Assembly (NCBI GenBank): GCA_963556145.1
Contig: OY744472.1
Location: forward strand, 2,294,001-2,358,000
Direction: 5' to 3'
DNA from: Hygrocybe punicea
Taxonomy: Eukaryota; Basidiomycota; Agaricomycetes; Agaricales; Hygrophoraceae
Length of the DNA: 64,000 bases
Shown here: positions 53,901 to 61,372 of the stretch, one piece after another
Numbering within the stretch: the stretch's first letter is position 1
How the letters are laid out: each line of letters starts with the position of its first letter
Notes under the pieces: model-generated
The model's input: only the letters and a program-made list of their open reading frames with translations
Database searches by the model: none
What the model was told of the DNA's origin: nothing
Position numbers and translations under genes: made by a program

Positions 53901-54576
53901 AGATGTCCGGGAGGCCATTATGAAAAGTTGTGACGGAGATGAAAAGAAATGGCACACCGTAACCCACTCCGTATTTTGGGCCGAACGGGTCACGACACAC
54001 AAAAGCCTCGGATACTCGTCCTACTACATCGCACACGGAGTAGAACCGCTTTTTCCATTCGATTTTGCTGAAGCTACGTACATGGTTCCGACGCAAGATA
54101 CGATGTCTACGACCGACCTTATAGTCATCCGCGCCCGACAACTTCGTAAACGAGAAGCCGACCTCGATCGGGTCAAAGAAAAGCTTACCAAATCTCGGCT
54201 CGCGTCCGCCCGGCAATTCGAGCAGAAATACGCCAACACGATCAAAGTTTATGACTTCGAACCCGGTAACCTCGTTCTCGTCCGAAATTCACGTATCGAA
54301 ATGTCTCTCGATCGTAAAGCAAAACCGCGGTACTTTGGACCCATGGTTGTTGTCAGGAAAACAGAAGGCGGATCCTACATACTCGCCGAACTCGACGGTG
54401 CGGTTTCTAAATCTCGATTTGCCGCTTTCCGAGTCGTACCCTACCACGCCCGCTCAAAAATATCGATACCGTTGGACGACTTCTTACAATACCCCGATGC
54501 CGACGATACCGATTCAAACGATCTTGATGATCCGACGTACCCGCCCTCTATAGACTCCTCACCCGACGACGATTAA
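50923..54576 (+). CDS. pol: Pol polyprotein (RT, RNase H, integrase) of the Ty3/gypsy element
   Basis: The frame is open from within the gag end to 54576. The start here marks the proposed -1 junction; no good ATG lies near. RT: RSRWFCVLKKDGKSLRIVHD, CYASFDLFVSF and YMDDIPVKG (YMDD catalytic box). RNase H: VILAVDSSVLGVGF, then LELYGLFRALRAY. Integrase: H2C2 zinc site HDSLGHKG...CHQC, catalytic D-D-E as KAYVDTMF, IVTDNGKPF and NGPVERRHL. A GPY/F-like module follows (PRYFGPMVVVRK...SYILAELDG). No stops inside. Gene order RT-RH-IN assigns Ty3/gypsy. Function: cDNA synthesis and insertion. All listed catalytic residues are present. Confidence 0.92.
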   Translation, partial: LEVEDPEIPLGKDAPGDEKPPLESDHTYTTNYASLLPFPLEEDLCFSIDLDFSSSQPQTAAQYISLLTDVQNQLRTTDTLPSSCSVSAPASHISSSNICNKASTEHATYISYTTPPTRDLKGVVTKKKYKKVADRIRPISTTLPDEYRIIREITGDPLADLPTLPTHPPDFTPGTRYTQERHDAMPMNPDGFLWPEEEKLGHHIIKTQEAAFAWNESEKGQFNTDYFPPIHIPTVPHDPWVHRNIPIPPGILNEVIGIIKDKINAGTYEPSNSSYRSRWFCVLKKDGKSLRIVHDLQPLNAVTIRDPAVPPMTEHLAEAFGGHSCYASFDLFVSFDQRLVHPSSRDYMTFQSPLGTLRLTRIAMGYTNSPQILHGDSTYILRDEIPHLAVPYMDDIPVKGPPTRYEQPDGTYETIPENPAIRRFIWEHFQGVNRVIQRFRYVGGTFNGKKLELCRPSVIVVGHRCTYEGRVADDSKVQKIRDWPLPTNLTEVRAFLGICGVLRIFIKDFSLHSRPLICLTRKGIPFEFGEEEETAVDYLKNAVITSPALRAIDYTREWEVILAVDSSVLGVGFVLMQIRADGKRYPNRFGSISWNEREARYSQSKLELYGLFRALRAYRIFIIGVRNLTVEVDAKYIKGMLNNPDIQPNATINRWIAGVLLFDFRLVHVPTSAHGAPDGLSRRPRAAEDPEEINDSDDWLDHSYGFFMEVVNYRPVPIPSKPIAVCGRCRATADRLQELPAILVYTNQEAVSDIPRSDKARAADARLALVETWLRDLTRPANFTDEEYRLFLRYALEFFVTDNKLWRKDRHGKHKLVIPPDRRLQLLKDAHDSLGHKGIFSVRARLLDRFWWLHLDHDVKWYVQSCHQCQVRQMRYHHIPPTVATPASLFRKAYVDTMFMPRSGGYRYIVQARCSLSAYPEFRMLRRETGSTIGTFLFEDILCRWGALEEIVTDNGKPFVEALDYLASRYGIRHIRISPYNSQANGPVERRHLDVREAIMKSCDGDEKKWHTVTHSVFWAERVTTHKSLGYSSYYIAHGVEPLFPFDFAEATYMVPTQDTMSTTDLIVIRARQLRKREADLDRVKEKLTKSRLASARQFEQKYANTIKVYDFEPGNLVLVRNSRIEMSLDRKAKPRYFGPMVVVRKTEGGSYILAELDGAVSKSRFAAFRVVPYHARSKISIPLDDFLQYPDADDTDSNDLDDPTYPPSIDSSPDDD

Positions 54577-54784
54577 GCATTTCATTTATATTCTGTCCAC
54601 GTTATACCCCCATTTTATTTAGTTCCTCTTAGTTTTCCAACGATATGACGAATGATGCGAATAGTCCTATGTCTTCGGGAGCCGATCGGCTTTCCTTAGC
54701 TGGGTGAACAAGCTGACACGTCTTTTATGTACACGATATATTTTTTTTATATATACAATGGGCTCGTTATTTTATATATATATT

Positions 54785-56172
54785 TTACAGGCGGCCGGTC
54801 TCGTAATCCCGCTTCAACATCGCCAACCTTGAGGTCGACCGTTCGAGATCGACGCGAAGCCGCTGGAACTCTTGACCGAAGTGGACGAGGTGACAGTTGA
54901 CGTTGGTGCCCAGGGCTCCCAGCTCCTCCGTAAGGACCGCTAGCCGCGCCGACACTTGCTCGTAATTCTACATCGTCAAAACAAACGGGTTCGCTGCCGA
55001 GGCCGTCCTAAGCCTTTTCGTCGGCCGCTCTTCCTCTGACTCCTCCTCGTCTTCGTCATCGTCCTCGACCGACTCCACGTCCTCGACCCGCGGTTTGCTC
55101 GTTGAGGCCCGGGCAGGCCTACTGCGGATGGGTTTTGTCGTGAACGACAGCGGCTTCCTCGTGCCGACCGCAACCTCTTTGCCCTTTCCGGTATCCACCT
55201 TGCGCCGACCCCCGCCCGTCCGGTGTGTAGCGTTAGTACATCTCTTCTTCAGCCTCCGGCATCGTTCGCACACGTAGCCCGTGACGCCTCGACACGCCTC
55301 TTGCGCCTTGACGCAGTTGGTGCAGGGTTGTAGGGGAAACGGCCCGGTGAACTGTTACCAGGATCAGTAACTAAAGAACATATGAACCGACACAAGAACT
55401 CACCGTCGTACCAGCCAAGTCTCCGGTCTCTACGCCCGGCGTATCTACGTCGTCTACATCGGCCGGTGTCTCTGGTGCCGGGTCGACGGGGCCTTCCTCT
55501 GGCTCAACTGCGGCTTCCCCTTCCGGAATCGACTCAGTCCTTGGTTCACCCGCGTTTGCTTCAGCTCGCCGTTCTTCGCTGAGCCGCCGCCGATACGCGG
55601 CTCCATCCCTTTCAACCCGGTCCGCTTCTTGATTCCAGTGCTGCTCGTGTTGTTCTATTCTAAGCCGCTCTCGCCTTTCCTCTGCCGCCTTTCGCCTTTT
55701 CTCCGCCTCCGCTCGTGCACTTGCCTCTGCCATCCGTTTGGCCTCCTCTTCCCGCATAGCCACTTCTTCATCCGCCCGCCGTCTGGCTTCTTCCTGTTCC
55801 TGCCTCTCCCGGTCCGCCGCTTCTTTCAGCCACTCTTCGACATTGTTGGCGTACGATTGGCGGTCGGCCCATAACGGTGGCGTTACTGGCCTCGTACCAC
55901 CAGCTCGGAGTTCCGCGACGATTCCATTGTAAGCACGCTGGCGGGACGGCATGAGCTATCTTAGGACACGCGTAGTCAATAAGGAAACTCACCAGCGCCT
56001 TCTTGCGGCCGCTTAACCATTGTTGGGCCATCCCCTCGTTGCCGTCCACCATCGTTACGAGGTCGTCGCTATGAAACACGGTGACCGCGTTGACGGCCTC
56101 TTCGTAGTCCGCCCGGACATCGGGTTCGATGCTTTCGACGAAAGCGAGGAAGTTGTCGTAGACTTGGGACAT
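54785..56172 (-). CDS. Antisense gene inside the Ty3/gypsy element: coiled coil plus Zn2Cys6-like cysteine array
   Basis: Exons 56172-55993, 55955-55404, 55351-54968, all phase 0 (introns 37 and 52 bp). Exon 1: MSQVYDNFLAFVESIEPDV. Exon 2 is a long charged helix (RERQEQEEARRRADEE..., EERRERLRIEQHEQHWNQ) and an acidic Pro-rich part. Exon 3: PCTNCVKAQEAC-(7)-CERCRRLKKRC, i.e. C-x2-C-x6-C-x7-C-x2-C-x6-C, the spacing of fungal Zn(II)2Cys6 clusters, then basic and acidic tracts (DDDEDEEESEEE). A TAG at 54968 ends the frame, but the same frame continues as a helical NYEQVSARLAVLTEELG...YETGRL to TAA 54785, so the TAG may be a recent CAG-to-TAG change. Function unknown; DNA binding is inferred. A chance origin is unlikely given intron fit and motif. 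Confidence 0.6.
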
Positions 56173-56342
56173 TGTGAACGTGTGATGGTGTAGAGGAAAG
56201 GTCGGATCAACAACGAGAAAATTTTTCTTTTTTTTACTTTGCCGTTGTTTGGCCGCTCACGTGATTGGCCACATTCGCGACCCGCATTCGGAGACCCCAT
56301 ATTCTCGACCACGGATGGTCTCTATTAGAAGACCCAAGGAGA

Positions 56343-57136
56343 TGTAGAGGGTCCTCGACCCTCTGAGGCCGTAACATCGATATCTAGCGAATCCGCTCGA
56401 ACCCGACGTCTCTAGCAATCTACGTTCGAACCCGACGCAACCCGACGCAACCCGATGCATACCGACTAGCACGGCCGCTCACGTACCTGGACGGTCTATC
56501 TCCTAAACTCACGGAACTTCAAATATCATAGATAGATCTCATCGGACTGGGATCCCGACATCGGACTTGCCTTATTCACGCCTAGCGTCTCCCTTATGGG
56601 GATATAGTAAAGTATATTGCATCTTTTATGGTTTTTATATCTTCCACCCATTTTCCCTGTCATCGTCGCCTCGCAACGCTCTTCCTACTTCCCCATTTTT
56701 ATTCTCCTTTGTCTCCTCTCATCGGCCGAGGACTCTCGTCCGAATCTAGGTACACAAATTTGTAGTATAAAAACGGTGCCCAAGCGCCGTCTCAGAATAA
56801 GAAACCAGTTCCCCCATTTCCTCTCTCTGAGAATTAAGTCTCTCAGTAAATTCCATCGCACACATTGCTCGTCGGATTCCTCGACGCCCTCCCCGTCGTT
56901 CTACCGCCTTTATCTCTACGTTTCTCGTCACCCGACACCCGACCCGCCGTACCCGACATCGTCGGCTTCGTCGGCTTCGATCGGTCTCGATAGATTTCAG
57001 TAGTTTACTCGGCGGCTTCTTACTTTTTATATCCTATTATCTTACTGAAGCTTGTTAGACTATTCCTAGTCACTTCTACGCTGACCCCACAGGCTTAGGA
57101 TTATTATTCCGCAGCCACCCCGACCTCGCCTTTACA
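56343..57136 (+). repeat. 3' LTR of the Ty3/gypsy element
   Basis: 794 bp, same as the 5' LTR except for four transitions (in ACGG/ATGG, CATTGTCG/CATCGTCG, CATTGG/CATCGG, CTCATC/CTCGTC). Preceded by a purine-rich stretch AAGACCCAAGGAGA. Followed by TSD CCGA. Confidence 0.95.
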
Positions 57137-58871
57137 CCGAGCTGAGCTGTTCACTCGGCTAATGGTTAAACCTCGGCTTAGCCATGGGTAGCCATTATTA
57201 GCCATTACCAAATACCCAAATTAGGAAATTTAGGTATCCAGCCTGTTTGCTGGCTTCAATGTCACTTGAATAACCCGTCTGCTGCCTCCCACACCTCACT
57301 AACATGTATGGCCACATTTTGCGAGGTTTTCAGGTGTTTATCACTGGTATGTGCACCTGTTTTTTCTTTTTCTTTTTGCGTATCTCCACGTAGCCTACTT
57401 TTATGTACATGTATATGGAAAAATGATAAATACCTACCTATATGCATCTTCCGAGGCACCTGTGAAAGGGCAGGTGGCCTGAACACCTTGTGAATGTAGC
57501 ACACAGGTCAATTGATGTGGCTATATGAGCAGCAGGGAGAGGGGCAGACTCATCCTCATTTCCTTTCTGTTGCTCCTGCCCTGTCCATTGTCATTGGCCT
57601 CATCAGCTGTCATTGTCATTATGGGCCTTGTGTTCACCTCGCGAATGCCGTGCACACATCAATTGACATGGCCGTACCTATTCATGAGGTGGTGGTTGGC
57701 TCAGGGAGGCAGTGGGGCAGGGCTACAGGGAGAGGGTGTGGACTTCTCGTCTTCGTTCCCCTTTCCTCGTTCCCCAAATCCTCCTTCATGCCCATGCCCC
57801 TGCCCAAGTCAAAGTGGTCCATGTCCACATATCCAGACATGTCTAACCTCGAGAGCACACTGGATCCAGGCAAAAATGCCTGCTCATCAACATCTGCCAG
57901 CATATGTGCTGTATACAAACCATCCAGAATCGGCAGCAGGTAGCCCATACAATCCAACACAAACCTACTCTCAAAACAATGAGACAACGGTGCCCCCCTC
58001 CCACTCAATATCCTCCCCAACAACAGCCTGAAAGAAATGACTCACAAATCATAATAAAAAACCTCCCACCACAGCCTCCTCTGAGTCTCTGCCTCGAACA
58101 AGGTGTAGCAACCAGGCACCTCATCAGGGTCAGCTGCCAGCCCCATCTGGCATGTAATGTTTACCATTTTTCTGGCCTGTGCATGCAATATATACACGAC
58201 CAGATAATCCAGATCAATGGGGCACTGGCCTCATGGATGGACAACAACTGTGCAGACAATGCATACAAATATGCAGGTGATGACTCTTTCTTTATCCAAC
58301 ATTACCACTGGCCCTGCCACTGTCGTGATGTTGGCCATGACTGTGGTTGTGACCGATCACTGCCATAGGGTGAATGCAGCAGCCATAGCAGCAAAGAAGC
58401 TGATGGTTGGTGGTGGTGGTGCCTGAACTTGCGAGCCCAAGTTCAAGGTCCTGGTTGCAGGGTGTTGGGATGCGGCCATGTTGTCATTGTGCGTAGCTAG
58501 GCAGATCTTCATTAGTAAAAGTGAAGAAAAAAAACTCAGCAATGCAGCAGAGGTGGGTGCACAACCCTCAGCTACGTCTGGGACTGGCACGTGTTGCTTG
58601 TCCTTGCTGCTGGCACTGCTGTTGCCATCATTGCCATCATTGCCACTGTTGCCATTGCCATCACTGGTCATTGCTGCTGCTGTCTGGGCTGCTGTTGCCT
58701 TGAGATCATTTGTGCTGTAATCAGAAATAAGTTGGTAGTAAAATAAAAAAACAAAGATTCAAGAAAAGACATAATGGGAGTAGGTGCCCCACTGCTTCCT
58801 TTGCCACTTCATTCCTCACCCCTCTGCTGGTCGCCGTTGGGGTGCTGTGGCCTTTGTTTTGGGTTGGCCGG
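57137..58871. other. Non-coding region between Ty3/gypsy element and divergent solo LTR
   Basis: No convincing gene. Low-complexity C/T- and GCT-rich patches occur (58590-58690). The segment is probably old transposon debris that received the gypsy insertion, since the immediate flanks around CCGA form an imperfect palindrome (GAGCTG/CAGCTT). Confidence 0.5.
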
Positions 58872-59770
58872 TGTAGAGGGTCGACGTCCCTCTGAGTCTG
58901 TATCCTCGATATATCACGAATCCAGACAAACCCGATGCCTCTATTCAACTCACAATTGAACCCGACGTAACCCGACGCAACCCGACGTGATGTGATGTGA
59001 CATGACGTGACGTGCCCAATGTAACCCGACACATGCCGCCTTTGTCACAACCGCTTTCGGACCAAATCCGGCAGCCTCAAACACCTCAGAGTTCCAATTG
59101 TAGAAGATGGATCTCATCGGAGTCAATCCCCAACTTCGGACTTACCATATTTATGCATCCCGTCGTCCTTTCGGAGATATGTAGGACATTTTCCATCTTT
59201 TTCATGGATATTCATTTTCCCCTCCATATTCCTGTCTTCATCGCTTTGCAACCCCCCTTTCCACATCCCCATTCCAACCTTTCTTTGTAGCTTACCATCG
59301 GCCGAAATAGACATGTCTGAAAGTAGATTACTGTTCCTGTACTATAAAAACGGTCCCCGACGACCGTACAAAAAGAGATACCATTAGTCCCCGTTTCCCT
59401 CATAGTCAGAATCCTTTTAATCCCTTCAAATGCTCGTCCACATAGACCCTTAGCTTTTTATACCACTTCATTGTCTTTATCGTTGTCCCGTATATTCGTT
59501 CGTTGTTTCTGACCCAACCCAACCTGACCTGCCATACCTGACATCGTCGGCATCATCGGGTTCTTTGTTATTTATCCGTTTTAGTCCGTTCATCGCCGGA
59601 TTCATCGCTATTTGTCTAGTTTTACATGGCGGCTTACATTTTTACTTGCATTTCCAACTTTTACTACTATTCCCGACACTGACTTATCCACCATCACTTC
59701 TATGCTGACACCCCTTGGTTAGGATCATTTCTTTATATTGTTCCTAAGCCACCCCGAACCCGCATCTACA
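58872..59770 (+). mobile_element. Divergent solo LTR related to the Ty3/gypsy family (about 899 bp)
   Basis: Starts TGTAGAGGGTCGACG, ends CCCGCATCTACA, with the same internal landmarks as the 47331 LTR (CCCGACGTAACCCGACG, ACTATAAAAACGG, TGACATCGTCGG). Flanks CCGG and CCGC share 3 of 4 bp. Clearly older or from a sister family. Confidence 0.75.
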
Positions 59771-60240
59771 CCGCCCACATATCATATGACAACCCCACAT
59801 CCCCCCACGTCGACCCATGGCCAACAACCCACCCACCGACTCCGTGCTGCCTCCTTCCATGTCCCTTTACACATTCTACTGCCATTTTCCCACTTTTTGA
59901 CAGATTTTCCCAGCTTTATTCTCACCTGGTGGAGGACCCATTGCTCTTAGACTTCCATGGAGTAGATTAGTTCCTTTGGTTTGCTCTTTTTCCTTTGTGT
60001 TTTCTTTTTCCTTTTTTTCTTTTCCTTTTTGTTCCCCTTTTGTTAGCAATGAGGGCGTCGCTACACAGAAGGGGGGCACTTGTAGTAGTTGTGCCTGGGA
60101 TGTCACGTGACCATACCCATAGTCAGTAGGCAGTTCCAAATGTAGTAGTTCAGTTCATGACTCCATTATCCCATCCATTCCATACCTTTCTGAGTGATTC
60201 TGTCCCTGATTCCGTGAGGTCCCCTGGACCCACTCCACCG
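59771..60240. other. Non-coding region
   Basis: Contains a T/C-rich tract (60000-60040) and a GTCACGTGACC box near 60098 that recalls the short LTRs, but I could not define ends. No gene. Confidence 0.45.
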
Positions 60241-60251
60241 GTCAACTTGAC

Positions 60252-61238
60252 ATGCTAAGGTGGAAGGATGGGGAGTCTGGTATCTTATATATCGATGACT
60301 CTAATGTGATAGTGGTGGGCGCAAACTTTGACAAGATGCACGCGACGCTGAAGGATGTGATGGAGAGAGATGGTGGAGTACTGCAGTGGGCAAGGGAGCA
60401 TAATTGCGAGTTTGGGCTGGAAAAATTCCAATTACTAGACCTGTCCAGATGCAAACGTACTGATCCAGCCAATCCCAGGAAACATATTCCTATCAAGAGG
60501 CATCCGATAATGCTGGGCGACATCGTAATTCAATCAAAGGCCAGCATATGACTACTGGGTGTCCTCATCGACCATGAGCTCTACTGGCACAAGCAGGAGG
60601 CAGCGGCAATTAAAAAGGGACAGGACTGGGTGTTACAATTTTCCAGACTGTCAAAGGTCACAGGAGGCATAGCAGCTAAGTACATGAGGCAACTCTATCT
60701 AGCCATCGCTGTGCCCTGAATGTTATATGCTGCTGAAGTTTTCCTCACATCATGCAGAAGAAAATCAGATGGAACAGGGAGTCGAGGGGACAAAGGAAGG
60801 GCAATCATTAGAAGACTGGCATCCATACAGCGCAAGGTGGCCATCATGATTACAGGGGGACTATCAATGACAGCAACTGATGTCCTGGACATGCACACCA
60901 ATCTGCTTCCAATGCACCTATTAGTGGAGAAAGTGTGACAATGTGTGGCGGTGAGGATCGCTATGCTACCCCCGATGCACCCATTAAGCAAAGCCATCAA
61001 GAACGCATGGATGTGTCATGTCAAAAGACATCCAACCCCATTACATGACCTCGTCTGGTCTTACAATATAGAGCTGGCGAAAATGGAAACAATACAGAAC
61101 GTACAACAAGGGCCTAAATGGATTTCTACGGCAGAAATACAAATTAGTGAAACGAAGGAGAAGGCTTTGGAGGGCGAGAGAGTGGATGATGCAGACATTA
61201 AGGTATACATTGATGGGGCAGGAATTGTAGGAATGATC
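60252..61238 (+). pseudogene. LINE (non-LTR) RT and RNase H fragment
   Basis: Starts inside RT with SGILYIDDSNVIVVG (YIDD catalytic box), then LEKFQLLDLSRCK. Stops follow (TGA at 60549, 60718 and 60936) but the frame continues LLGVLIDHELYWHKQEAA, MLYAAEVFLT, IRRLASIQRKVAIMITGG, LPMHLLVEKV and VRIAMLPPMHPL, ending with the RNase H start IKVYIDGAG. All three TGA codons sit where Arg (CGA) is expected in relatives. The 5' end is missing before 60241 and the 3' end is cut at 61238 by an inverted-repeat element. Fungal LINE (Tad1-like) is likely. Non-functional. Confidence 0.75.
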
Positions 61239-61372
61239 TAGTGTTTTAAAGTCCAGTCCATAGGACCGGAAAAAAACTGGAACTGGACCGGACCCAACCG
61301 CAAAAAAACCGGACCGCCGGTTGCGGTTGGGCCACTTTTGGGAGGTTGCCGGTTGCGGTTTCCCGATGTGGG
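61239..61372. mobile_element. Left end of a TAGTGTTTTAAAGTCC-family element, interrupted by a hAT insertion
   Basis: 134 bp that align with 44574-44707 but retain CpGs that are TG or CA in that copy. The hAT element at 61373 starts immediately after GATGTGGG. The right part is outside the window. Confidence 0.7.

Larger units (their letters stand above)
47331..57136 (+). mobile_element. Complete Ty3/gypsy LTR retrotransposon (9,806 bp)
   Basis: 794-bp LTRs at both ends, TSD CCGA at 47327-47330 and 57137-57140, primer-binding region after the 5' LTR, intact gag-protease and pol frames in RT-RNase H-integrase order (gypsy type), a purine-rich stretch before the 3' LTR, and an antisense gene between pol and the 3' LTR. 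By eye only four differences separate the LTRs (about 99.5% identity). All the usual parts are present, so it could be active. Confidence 0.95.

Noticed and set aside
57500..58700. Several 60-170 codon frames between the gypsy element and the next LTR
   Set aside because: Low-complexity, no family motif, conflicting frames on both strands.
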